Part shown: one piece after another, positions 55,170 through 63,698 of the stretch | Numbering within the stretch: position 1 is the first letter of the stretch | Layout of the letters: each line of letters opens with the position of its first letter | NCBI RefSeq assembly: GCF_036345015.1 | Contig: NZ_CP084098.1 | Coordinates: 1,501,326 to 1,565,325 of the forward strand | Length of the DNA: 64,000 bases | Reading direction: 5' to 3' | DNA from: Cyanobacterium sp. Dongsha4 | GTDB lineage: Bacteria > Cyanobacteriota > Cyanobacteriia > Cyanobacteriales > Cyanobacteriaceae | The notes under the pieces: generated by a model | Seen by the model: the letters and a program-made list of their open reading frames with translations, nothing else | The model's database searches: none | What the model was told of the DNA's origin: nothing | Made by a program: the position numbers and the translations under genes

Positions 55170-55190
55170 TACAGTTTTACGTTCTAGTCT

Positions 55191-55961
55191 TTAATTAGAA
55201 CTGTAACTTTTAAGCAAAATGGCATGACGTAAAGCAAGAGCAACCACTTGAGAACTGGGAGCATCAAAACCAAGATTGATTCCCATAATACAGCGAGAAT
55301 AAGTATCTATAACTGTAGTTAGCCAAGGTCTGCCTAATAATTGACCAAATTGATCTACCAAAAGAATATCAGCACGAGTATGGTTACATTGCCAGACATG
55401 GTTGCTATATTGCACATCGATTTCAGTTCCTGAACGAGTAGAAACTACCAATTGAGAACCCCTCCAACCAGAACTTCTAATTCTTTTCTTATTTTCTTTT
55501 TCGGCGATAATCGGATTGAGAATACGATACACCGTCATGTGAGAAGGAGGTTTGATCCCCCAATTTTCAGCTTGGGCAACTGCTCGTAAATAAACCTGTT
55601 TAGGAGTCATTCATTTACTACCTTTATTTCCTTCACGATAGGTTTTAAGAATGAAATCTTGTAAGCGAGGATCGATACGATAAGAGCCTTTATCGGCTCG
55701 ATTATTTTGAAGAATACCGAGTAAACCATTTTCTTCCCATTGCTTAACGTATCTTTGGATAGTTCTAACTGACTTATTCAATTGAGTTGATGCTTGTTTC
55801 AACTTTTCGACCTAGGTTTTCTTGTCGCAGGGTTGAAGTAAATCTTCAATGACATTAGCGATTTTTTGTTCTTCGGGAGAAAGTTGAGAGATCAATTCTG
55901 GAGAATCAGAAAATTGATCATCGATAGTCATAGTATTGTTGTTAATGTTCAATAAAATCAT
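55191..55961 (-). pseudogene. tnsB: TnsB transposase, truncated with two nonsense codons
   Basis: TnsB is the DDE transposase that binds the ends and joins them to target DNA. Only about the first 250 of 580 residues remain. A TAG at 55812-55814 replaces a Tyr and a TGA at 55611-55613 replaces an Arg. The text ends at SYSSN before a stop fused to tnsC sequence. The first catalytic Asp, in WQCDHT of active relatives, is Asn here (WQCNHTRADILL), and the other two acidic residues are deleted. It cannot be catalytic. Confidence 0.9.
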
Positions 55962-56133
55962 AATGGTTTTGTACTAATTTTAGGACATTTAATTTGTTAA
56001 TTTTATTTTAGGTGCGATCGCCCCTTGTTTTAGGGGAAGAATTAGTTATAATTATTGATATGCAAAGATTTGAAGAGTCTTATTTTTAGATGACACTAAT
56101 TTGTTATAACGTCATTTAATTTGTTACTGTACA
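55962..56133 (-). repeat. CAST end next to tnsB (canonical TGTACAGT end)
   Basis: Read inward (minus strand) the end starts TGTACAGTAACAAATTAA and has a second repeat (ATAACAAATTAGTGTCATC) and a third further in (TTAACAAATTAAATGTCC, about 55972-55990). These repeats match those at the tRNA-proximal end. Confidence 0.85.
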
Positions 56134-56134
56134 C

Positions 56135-56160
56135 AAAATTTTAGAATGAAACAGCTCTGC
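56135..56160 (+). repeat. MITE right-end fragment abutting the CAST
   Basis: These 26 bases match 32874-32899 with one difference. They are the right terminal repeat of the 206-bp MITE. The remainder of the MITE is missing, so the fragment begins one base outside the CAST end. Confidence 0.8.
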
Positions 56161-56221
56161 TCATTTTCCCCTCATCCCCAACACCTAAAACCTCTTTCAT
56201 AACTTTTAACTCATCTTCCTC

Positions 56222-57535
56222 TTAATTATCCCAAAGTTTACGCCACCAGGGTAAAGAGGCATTTTCAGGTTTAATGAAGTTTATTTGTTGTTTGATTTTA
56301 GTTAAATCCCAACCTGTAAGATTAGCAAGAGTTTGGGCTTCTTTTTCCTGTCTTTCTCTGGTTTGTTTATGATATTCTTGCCCTGCATCACAGGTAATTT
56401 TTTCTCGGTAGGGATGACGAATTACATAACGCCCTTGAAATAGTTGTTGATTGGATGTGTTTTGAAATTTTAAATCTTCGGGAAAATGGGTGCGATCGTA
56501 TCTTATATGTAGTCTAGTAATAAATAGATTATTAAACCCCCTCGGATTATACCAAAATACTCCTGCTTGTTTTAACTCATCCGGGTTAAGGGGTTCAGCC
56601 GAACAAGGATCACAGTTACCCATATTCCAAGCATACTCTAAAAAAGCTACCTTTTTACCTTCTTTTTCATAACTACGGGTAAACATAGACTTATAGAAAT
56701 CAGCAAACTGTTTTTCTACAAATTCAGGTATATCCACATTAGAAGGTATTTTCACCGTGCGATAATTAGTTAACTCGGTTTGCCCTTCTCCTGAGAGTAA
56801 ATAAACAATTAAATCCTGTGCCTGTTTACTATTCACCATCCCCAAGCGAATGGGTAACATAAATTTTGGAGACTCATAGGCAATCATCAACGGGCGTAAA
56901 GACTGATAGTCAGACTTAGATAATTCCGTCAGATTTACTTTTGCTACAAAAAATTTCATCTTTTGACGGATATAGGGTTGTAATAATTCCTTTGCTCCCT
57001 TTGGAATGTTATAACCGTTGCTAATTAACCATTTTTCTAGTCCGTCTGATTCTTTGGCACTTAAAATAACAATATCGTATTCTCCCACCGTGAATTTACT
57101 TTCTACCGTCACTCCAAATGTCTCGTTTTTCTGCATCTGACTTCTTCCGCTTCTGGTAGTTTCGGCGGCGCTGGGCATATTATCCATCAAATACACAGGC
57201 TGACAAGGATCATTATCAAAATATTCAACTAATCTGGGGGCACTAAATGCGTCTAAACGCTCAATAATTTTGGGGTTGCCAACATTGACTTGATCTTCTT
57301 TAATGGGTACTGGCACTGGTACAACTAAGGCAAAATCTTTCACATTTCCTTGATAGTCATTCGCCATTGTTAAAACAGTGCGATCGCCATTTCGGGCTAT
57401 AATAACTTGAGATGCCTGATTGTAAAGTTTACTGTCTGCTTTAGCCACATAAAAACCACAAAAAGCTAAAACTGAAGATGGAAAACAGAGGAATATAATT
57501 AATAATAAGCTAATTAAGGTTAGTATTTTTTTCAT
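56222..57535 (-). CDS. DUF2330 exported protein
   Basis: Protein of about 437 residues with an N-terminal signal peptide (KKILTLISLLLIIFLCFPSS then VLA-FCGFYV). The mature part has the DUF2330 family pattern CGFYVAKADSKLYNQASQVI and VVPVPVPI. An earlier in-frame ATG at 57592 would place 19 polar residues before the signal peptide, so the ATG at 57533-57535 is preferred. It is exported to the periplasm or lumen; the function is unknown. Cysteines in GNCDPCSAEP may form a disulphide or bind metal. Confidence 0.82.
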   Translation of the reverse strand: MKKILTLISLLLIIFLCFPSSVLAFCGFYVAKADSKLYNQASQVIIARNGDRTVLTMANDYQGNVKDFALVVPVPVPIKEDQVNVGNPKIIERLDAFSAPRLVEYFDNDPCQPVYLMDNMPSAAETTRSGRSQMQKNETFGVTVESKFTVGEYDIVILSAKESDGLEKWLISNGYNIPKGAKELLQPYIRQKMKFFVAKVNLTELSKSDYQSLRPLMIAYESPKFMLPIRLGMVNSKQAQDLIVYLLSGEGQTELTNYRTVKIPSNVDIPEFVEKQFADFYKSMFTRSYEKEGKKVAFLEYAWNMGNCDPCSAEPLNPDELKQAGVFWYNPRGFNNLFITRLHIRYDRTHFPEDLKFQNTSNQQLFQGRYVIRHPYREKITCDAGQEYHKQTRERQEKEAQTLANLTGWDLTKIKQQINFIKPENASLPWWRKLWDN

Positions 57536-57670
57536 TTTTTTAAGACTAATTTTAATGAATATTTGGTTTATTTCTGTAAGTCCATTTTTCACCTTTACCT
57601 TTCCCTAATTTATCTACCAAAAAGAGTTTTTTAGATTAAGAAAAAATTTGCTTAACCCTTTGTTTACTAA

Positions 57671-58528
57671 CTAATTGCTAATGGAATAATGCCAACGAAA
57701 ACGATTACCTTTCCAGATTAAATCAAATAAAATTGTTAAGGGAGAAATAATAAATAATGACAAAAAAACACCATTATTAATGAAAAATAAATTACCTAAA
57801 ATAAATCCCAAAAAAGCAATTACGATCGCCCACGTTATTCGACCATTTTTACCATCTGGAATAGAGCGAGGATCACTTAACATAAAAAAGGCAAAAACTA
57901 ATAAACTTCCCGTCATTAATTGATGTAATAAAACATCAAAATTCCAGCCTAAATAATAGTTATAAATAGCCTCTAAAATACCGTAAGTACATAAGAATAC
58001 TGCTGTTGTTTCCCACCTTCCCACTTTCTTAAGTACCATTGCTCCAGTGGCTAAAAATAAGCATAAATAAAGCCAATCACTGCCCCATTGCCCCGGAGAA
58101 ATCCAACCATCATTAGTTAAAATTAATACCCCAATTATGCCAAAGTTAGCAGGGTTAAAAAAATGCTTATTATGATATTTAAAAATAAATTTAGATGCGA
58201 TCGCGATCGTACTAGCAATAACTAAAGTAGAAATATCATTTGCCCTTAAAAGTAAAGATAAACCTAAGCTAGTAATCAAAGCACTTTTCCATCCCTGAAA
58301 ACTAATGCTTTCTAATATTTTCTCGTTATAATTCTTATTAATTAAAGTGTTGAAATTTTGCTGATAATGTGTTAGTGATTCACATAAAAACTGTACTAAT
58401 AAACAAGTAATAATAATCAGAAGAACTCTGATAGGAGATAAAGTCCAGTCCCGATTAACTACCCCCAAACTCAGAAAAAGAGAAAGGAATAAAATTTGAT
58501 AGTCTCGTGCATCTTGAAAAACTTTCAT
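57671..58528 (-). CDS. RnfD/NqrB-type membrane protein
   Basis: Polytopic protein of about 285 residues with eight or nine helices. It has the RnfD/NqrB signatures NPANFGIIGVLIL (FMN-site region) and TGSLLVFAFFMLSDPRSIPD. In Rnf and Nqr complexes this subunit carries a covalent flavin and moves Na+ or H+. No other rnf or nqr gene is nearby, so this is an orphan member, as known in several cyanobacteria. An earlier ATG at 58609 would add 27 residues without support; MKVFQDARDYQILFLS is the likely start. Confidence 0.78.
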   Translation of the reverse strand: MKVFQDARDYQILFLSLFLSLGVVNRDWTLSPIRVLLIIITCLLVQFLCESLTHYQQNFNTLINKNYNEKILESISFQGWKSALITSLGLSLLLRANDISTLVIASTIAIASKFIFKYHNKHFFNPANFGIIGVLILTNDGWISPGQWGSDWLYLCLFLATGAMVLKKVGRWETTAVFLCTYGILEAIYNYYLGWNFDVLLHQLMTGSLLVFAFFMLSDPRSIPDGKNGRITWAIVIAFLGFILGNLFFINNGVFLSLFIISPLTILFDLIWKGNRFRWHYSISN

Positions 58529-58787
58529 AATAGTGAAACAATTTAATAATAAATACAATTTAGGTTTTTCCTGCCGTAAAATAGGCATCTTGCCCCTGTT
58601 TTGAATCAATGTTGTCCGTAATTTTGCCTCGATGTCTAATTAATAATTTCTCAGGACGAATCTGAGACAAAAAAGAGATTCAACTGTAACAAATCTTTAC
58701 GTTTATTAAGGTGAGATCCCGTTGTCGATTATGCTTATGTAAAGTAGAAAAGTTTATAACAAAAGAATCAAATACGGAGGTCAAACC

Positions 58788-59537
58788 TTGAATCTTCCTC
58801 TTCTAAAATATGCACCTAGTTCTCAAAATACCCGTGTAGCTGGTTATGAAGTAGGTGGCGATGAACAACCTAAAATTTACGATGCCGAAAATCTCTATAG
58901 TTCCTCTGATATGGACAATTTGATTGAGGCCGCTTATCGTCAAATTTTCTTCCATGCTTTTAAATCTGATCGTGAAACCGTCTTAGAATCTCAATTACGC
59001 AACAGACAAATTACCGTGCGTGATTTTATTCGTGGTTTATTATTATCAGAAACCTTTAAAAATAGTTTTTACGAAAAAAATAGTAACTATCGTTTTGTAG
59101 AACATTGTGTTCAAAAAGTTTTAGGACGTGACGTTTACAGCGAAAAAGAAAAAATCGCTTGGTCTATCGTTGTAGCAACCAAAGGTTTAAGAGGATTTAT
59201 TGATCAATTATTAGATTCTGATGAGTACCTCGAAAACTTCGGCTACGACATTGTACCTTATCAACGTCGTCGTTACTTACCTTCCCGTGAACAAGGAGAA
59301 ATGCCCTTTAACATTAAATCTCCTCGTTACGATGCTTACTATCGTGGTATTCTTGGTTTCCCTCAAATTATTTGGCAAAATCAAGTACGTCGTTTCATTC
59401 CTCAAGAAAAACAGGCAAAAGCAGGAGACCCCTCTCTTTATCTCAATATGGCGCGCAGTATCAATGCACAGGCTTCTCCCACTCCCCGTGTATCTGCGTT
59501 AAATATCAGTTTAGATAAAGTTCCTTATCGCAAATAA
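58788..59537 (+). CDS. cpcG: Phycobilisome rod-core linker CpcG (CpcG1 type)
   Basis: Linker of 249 residues that joins phycocyanin rods to the allophycocyanin core. The Pfam00427 linker domain fills residues about 30-190 ([60 protein letters not shown]). The C terminus ([19 protein letters not shown]) is soluble, unlike the hydrophobic tail of CpcG2. It starts at TTG (58788), backed by GGAGG at 58776-58780; [16 protein letters not shown] is the expected opening. It shows that the host makes phycobilisomes. Confidence 0.93.
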   Translation: MNLPLLKYAPSSQNTRVAGYEVGGDEQPKIYDAENLYSSSDMDNLIEAAYRQIFFHAFKSDRETVLESQLRNRQITVRDFIRGLLLSETFKNSFYEKNSNYRFVEHCVQKVLGRDVYSEKEKIAWSIVVATKGLRGFIDQLLDSDEYLENFGYDIVPYQRRRYLPSREQGEMPFNIKSPRYDAYYRGILGFPQIIWQNQVRRFIPQEKQAKAGDPSLYLNMARSINAQASPTPRVSALNISLDKVPYRK

Positions 59538-59580
59538 ATTCTGAGAGCAGAATAGGTAATAAGTAATTAAGTAGTAAGTA

Positions 59581-59616
59581 GCTGAGTTCGGTGTTTGGTG
59601 TTCGGTGTTCGGAGTT
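59581..59616 (+). repeat. Heptamer-like tandem repeat (GGTGTTC)
   Basis: Three to four copies of a GGTGTTC/GGTGTTT unit lie just downstream of cpcG, another STRR-like array. Confidence 0.7.
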
Positions 59617-59654
59617 AAAAGTGATAAATGTCCCCTAATTCTTCGGTAAGTCTA

Positions 59655-60668
59655 TTAAACATAGTCGAGCATTATTGCATTCCCTTTCCTTTGAGCTAAA
59701 GCAGTATATAAAGCATTCTCTCCCACATCTATCAACACACTAGCGGGTAAGGCTTGAGAAGGAATTGCCGTAGCGATACCGAAACAGAAACTTAAATACT
59801 CACTGATTTCTGAGTAGTGATGAGGTATTTGCAATTCTGATAAATTTTGGTTAATTTTTACAGCTACTGTTTTTGCCCCTTCTTGATCTGTGTTGGGTAA
59901 TAATATGGCAAATTTTCCCTCTGTAAAATGACTCACTAAATCCCCCGGTCTTTTAACGGTAGCATTAAGGGTTTTACTCACTATATCAATACAGTTTTTG
60001 ACTAATTCCTGTTCATGATTTTTTTGATAGGCTTTAAAATCCGTAATTTCTGCTAATATTAGTGAAATATTTGTTTCAGAAACATCCCCAAAAGAAGAAC
60101 GTTGACGAGCCCCTCTTAACCATTCTTTTTCTAAAATTTTTAAGAAATAATCTTGATCTGGTAAAATACTTGATTCGTTTCTGTTGTTTATATTTGCTAA
60201 CTCAAATTTAGCTTTTTCTAAGGCTATTTTCAATTTTTGATAATGAGGAATTAATTTTTGTAATTGATTATTTTTTTCTTTTATTTCTTGTCTTAATATT
60301 TGTAACTCAATTTGATTGGCAATTTTTGTTAAAATTTCAGCAGAACTAAAAGGATAGTTTATGTAGTCAGCACCTCCAGCATTAAACATAGTTTCTGCGT
60401 CGAAATATTTTTGATCTCTATTAATAAAAATAACTGGGATACTTTCACCTATTTCTAATAGCTTAATTTTTTTGCAAATAAGATAAACATCTTTATCTTT
60501 TAAACAAGCACTTAAAAGAATTAAATCAGGATATTTGCTATTGATTAAGTCTAGCAAATGACTCTCATTTTCAGTAATAATTACTTTATAATTAGCATTA
60601 TTTAATAGTCTTAAAAATAACTGATTTTGGTCTTCTAAATCATCTAAGATAACAATTCTTTTTTTCAT
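59655..60668 (-). CDS. REC-GGDEF family protein with both catalytic sites degenerate
   Basis: Protein of 337 residues: a receiver domain (about 1-120), a coiled-coil linker (about 120-165) and a GGDEF-fold domain (about 175-335). The receiver reads PDLILLSACL, with Ser where the phosphoacceptor Asp should be. The GGDEF active-site motif reads HFTEGKFAILLP instead of GG(D/E)EF. It therefore probably neither receives phosphate nor makes cyclic di-GMP, and may act as a binding or scaffold protein. The I-site and the rest of the fold look intact. Confidence 0.85.
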   Translation of the reverse strand: MKKRIVILDDLEDQNQLFLRLLNNANYKVIITENESHLLDLINSKYPDLILLSACLKDKDVYLICKKIKLLEIGESIPVIFINRDQKYFDAETMFNAGGADYINYPFSSAEILTKIANQIELQILRQEIKEKNNQLQKLIPHYQKLKIALEKAKFELANINNRNESSILPDQDYFLKILEKEWLRGARQRSSFGDVSETNISLILAEITDFKAYQKNHEQELVKNCIDIVSKTLNATVKRPGDLVSHFTEGKFAILLPNTDQEGAKTVAVKINQNLSELQIPHHYSEISEYLSFCFGIATAIPSQALPASVLIDVGENALYTALAQRKGNAIMLDYV

Positions 60669-60991
60669 GATTGATAAAGGTTTTTGAGTTCTGGGTAATA
60701 ATAGATTATTTTACTTTTTTATTTTAATTGAAACTTAAATTTTGAGATAAAAACTAAGTAGATTTTTAAAACAACATTAAGATATGACGATAGAACTTAA
60801 ATTTAAACTTAATCTCGACTTTTTTTGGAGTTTACTATATTTATCATAAAATCAAATTTTATAAATAAGCAATAATTGTAAATAAATAAATAGGGAATCT
60901 TTAAGTTAATTTATAATTCCATGTATTGCCTAAAAAGGGTAATTTCACAGATAATAAAGGAAAAGAGAGCGTGAAAATATATTAAAACTAT
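60669..60991. other. Upstream region of leuC
   Basis: This 323-bp divergent gap is very AT-rich. No leader peptide rich in Leu codons or clear attenuator is visible, and I see no gene. Confidence 0.4.
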
Positions 60992-62401
60992 ATGAGTAAA
61001 GGAACATTATTCGATAAAGTATGGGATTTACACACTGTAGGAACTTTACCTTCAGGACAAACTCAACTTTTCATCGGTTTACATTTAATTCATGAAGTAA
61101 CGAGTCCTCAAGCCTTTGCAATGTTAAGGGAACGGAAAATAAAAGTATTGTATCCTGAACGCACTGTTGCGACAGTAGATCATATTGTGCCAACAGAAAA
61201 CCAAGCTCGTCCTTTTGCTGATAGTTTAGCAGAAGAAATGATCCAAGCCTTGGAAAATAATACAGAGGAAAATAATATCAGGTTTTTTAATACTCATTCT
61301 GGAAATCAAGGTATTGTTCATGTAATCGCCCCTGAACAGGGTTTGACTCAACCCGGTATGACTATTGCTTGTGGCGACTCTCACACTTCTACTCATGGTG
61401 CTTTTGGTGCGATCGCATTTGGGATTGGGACTTCTCAAGTAAGGGATGTATTGGCATCTCAAACTCTTTCTTTAACTAAATTAAAAGTGAGAAAAATAGA
61501 GGTAAATGGAGATTTAGCCCCCGGAGTTTACGCTAAAGATGTTATTCTGCATATTATCCGTAAATTGGGAGTTAAAGGTGGTGTGGGCTACGCTTATGAA
61601 TATAGCGGTACTACCTTTGAAAAAATGAGTATGGAAGAAAGGATGACAGTATGTAATATGTCCATTGAGGGAGGAGCTCGTTGCGGTTATGTTAATCCTG
61701 ATGATGTCACCTATAATTATCTGAAAGATAAAGACTTTGCTCCCAAAGGAGAAAAATGGGAAGAAGCGGTTAAATGGTGGAATAGTCTTCGCAGTGATGA
61801 AGATGCAGAATATGATGATGTGGTCACTTTTTCCGCCAGTGAGATTGAGCCAACTGTAACATGGGGGATCACTCCGGGACAAGGTATTGGTATTAGTGAA
61901 TCTTTACCCATCTTAGAGGAACTTTCAGAGAGCGATCGAGAAATCGCTTTACAAGCCTTTGAATATATGCAGTTACAACCGGGCGAATACTTAAAGGGCA
62001 CTCCCATTGATGTTTGTTTTGTTGGTAGTTGCACCAACGGTAGGATTAGTGACTTAAGAGAAGCGGCAAAATTTGCCAAAGGGCATAAAGTCGCCCAAAA
62101 CGTCAAAGCCTTTATTGTACCAGGCTCAGAACGAGTAAAACAACAAGCAGAAGCGGAAGGATTACACAACATCTTTATTAATGCAGGTTTTGAATGGCGC
62201 GAACCGGGTTGCTCCATGTGTTTAGCAATGAACCCAGATAAGTTACAGGGAAGTCAAATTAGTGCCTCATCTTCTAATCGTAATTTTAAAGGTCGTCAGG
62301 GTTCTGCTCAAGGGCGTACACTGTTAATGAGTCCTGCTATGGTTGTCGCCGCCGCTATTAATGGTAAAGTTGCCGATGTGAGGGAATTAGAAGTTAATTA
62401 G
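60992..62401 (+). CDS. leuC: 3-isopropylmalate dehydratase large subunit LeuC
   Basis: Aconitase-family enzyme of 469 residues that, with LeuD, isomerises 2- to 3-isopropylmalate in leucine synthesis. The [4Fe-4S] cysteines are present: [20 protein letters not shown] (first) and [14 protein letters not shown] (second and third). Substrate motifs [20 protein letters not shown] and [11 protein letters not shown] are intact. The length is normal. leuD is not adjacent. Confidence 0.96.
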   Translation: MSKGTLFDKVWDLHTVGTLPSGQTQLFIGLHLIHEVTSPQAFAMLRERKIKVLYPERTVATVDHIVPTENQARPFADSLAEEMIQALENNTEENNIRFFNTHSGNQGIVHVIAPEQGLTQPGMTIACGDSHTSTHGAFGAIAFGIGTSQVRDVLASQTLSLTKLKVRKIEVNGDLAPGVYAKDVILHIIRKLGVKGGVGYAYEYSGTTFEKMSMEERMTVCNMSIEGGARCGYVNPDDVTYNYLKDKDFAPKGEKWEEAVKWWNSLRSDEDAEYDDVVTFSASEIEPTVTWGITPGQGIGISESLPILEELSESDREIALQAFEYMQLQPGEYLKGTPIDVCFVGSCTNGRISDLREAAKFAKGHKVAQNVKAFIVPGSERVKQQAEAEGLHNIFINAGFEWREPGCSMCLAMNPDKLQGSQISASSSNRNFKGRQGSAQGRTLLMSPAMVVAAAINGKVADVRELEVN

Positions 62402-62575
62402 AAATAAAAAAGTAAAAAAGGCAAAGGGCAAAGGTATTTAATTAACCTCTCCCTCTCTCCTCATCACCTTATCCCCAAATATCCCAATACCCTGAACTCC
62501 GAACTCATCTACCCCTCTCCCCTCATCCTACTATCCTCTAAACACCCTGACACCTCTTTCCGAAACCTGAACTCA

Positions 62576-63043
62576 TTACATTTGAGATTGAAGATAATTT
62601 TGTAAGCCGATTTTATCAATCAGTCCTAATTGCTTTTCTAACCAGTAAGCATGATCTTCTTCTGTATCTCCTAACATAACTCTCAAAAGTTCTCTAGTCT
62701 GGTAATCTTGTTCTTGTTCACAAATTGCGATCGCATCTTTAAGATCCCCAATAACTTTGTACTCTAATTCGAGGTCATTGCGTAACATTTCTGGGACATC
62801 TTTCCCTATTTTTAGTCCTTCTTGTTCAGATAAATCAGGGGTGGTTTCTAAAAACAACATCCGCTTGATTAACATATCCGCATGATGGGTTTCATCTTGC
62901 ATTTCATGGTCAATGCGTTCATATAACTTAGTTAGTCCCCAATCATCGTACATTCGGGAATGAGTAAAATATTGATCTCTAGCGGCTAATTCACTACGCA
63001 ATAACTTTTGTAACTGTTTGATAACTTTTTTATTACCTTTCAT
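62576..63043 (-). CDS. bfrB: Bacterioferritin, ferroxidase-centre type (BfrB-like)
   Basis: Ferritin-like four-helix protein of 155 residues that stores iron. Diiron ligands by alignment with E. coli Bfr are all present: Glu18, Glu51, His54, Glu94, Glu128 and His131 (the last two shifted by one). The haem ligand Met52 is replaced by Thr (DETHHAD), so this subunit should not bind haem. It pairs with the upstream gene, which has the opposite pattern, matching the BfrA/BfrB hetero-oligomer of Synechocystis. Confidence 0.9.
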   Translation of the reverse strand: MKGNKKVIKQLQKLLRSELAARDQYFTHSRMYDDWGLTKLYERIDHEMQDETHHADMLIKRMLFLETTPDLSEQEGLKIGKDVPEMLRNDLELEYKVIGDLKDAIAICEQEQDYQTRELLRVMLGDTEEDHAYWLEKQLGLIDKIGLQNYLQSQM

Positions 63044-63064
63044 AAGATTCCTCTAAAAATAAAA

Positions 63065-63529
63065 CTACATCATTGACTGTAAATAATTTTCCAAGCCTGA
63101 GTTGGCTATCAACCATTGTTGAGATTCTAACCAATCAATTTCTTCCTCAGTTTCTTCTAACAACTCCGTCAGTAAGTCTCTACTAACATAATCTTGTAAA
63201 GACTCACATAGATTAATAACACTACGAAGACAATCAGCTATTTCAGTAGCAATAGTTAGATCATTAGCTAAAATTTCAGGAACAGTCTCTCCGATTAACA
63301 ATTTGCCTAGATTTTGTAAATTTGGCAATCCTTCCAAAAAGAAAACACGCTCGATAATTTTATCTGCCTGTTTCATTAATTTGATAGAGTATCGATACTC
63401 ATACTCATTTAATTTATTTAAACCCCAACTTTTACACATTCTCGCATGAAGAAAAAACTGGTTAATAGCAGTTAACTTTAACTTGAGAACGTTATTTAGT
63501 TGTTGTTTTACCTCTTGATTTCCTTGCAT
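63065..63529 (-). CDS. bfrA: Bacterioferritin, haem-binding type (BfrA-like)
   Basis: Ferritin-like protein of 154 residues. The ATG at 63527-63529 (MQGNQEVKQQLNNVLK) gives the family start; an upstream in-frame start adds 13 unsupported residues. The haem ligand Met52 is kept (KLMKQAD), but the ferroxidase ligands are lost: Glu18 is Lys, Glu51 is Leu and His54 is Gln. It therefore supplies haem, not the diiron site. It ends 21 bp before bfrB on the same strand, so the two are probably co-expressed and co-assembled. Confidence 0.88.
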   Translation of the reverse strand: MQGNQEVKQQLNNVLKLKLTAINQFFLHARMCKSWGLNKLNEYEYRYSIKLMKQADKIIERVFFLEGLPNLQNLGKLLIGETVPEILANDLTIATEIADCLRSVINLCESLQDYVSRDLLTELLEETEEEIDWLESQQWLIANSGLENYLQSMM

Positions 63530-63698
63530 ATGATGATTCAGGTATTTATCTCTATAATTATAGACCACGAATTATCTTTAAATCCTGAAAATATGAATAT
63601 AAGTAAAGCTAATTACTGTTAATTGCAATAAAATTTCACTAAATGTTTGAATTTAACAAGAAATAATCTTTTTTCTCAGTTAAGAAATATTTAAAATC

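Larger units (their letters stand above)
45270..56133 (-). mobile_element. Degenerate Type V-K CRISPR-associated Tn7-like transposon (CAST), 10.9 kb
   Basis: The element runs from tRNA-proximal end repeats (45270) to a TGTACAGT end at 56133. Minus-strand order is tnsB, tnsC, tniQ, cargo, cas12k, guide RNA, the standard V-K layout. Each of the four core genes is damaged: tnsB by nonsense codons and a 3' deletion, tnsC by loss of its start, tniQ by frameshift, cas12k by an IS982 insertion and a TGA. Cargo is a regulator, a BcgI-like restriction system and an AlbA_2/ATPase gene. No clear 5-bp target duplication is seen (TTGTT against CAAAA), and the far flank is a MITE fragment, so that side has probably been rearranged. 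Confidence 0.9.

Noticed and set aside
54944-55198. Plus-strand ORF of 84 codons
   Set aside because: It is antisense to tnsC, whose Walker motifs are clear on the other strand.
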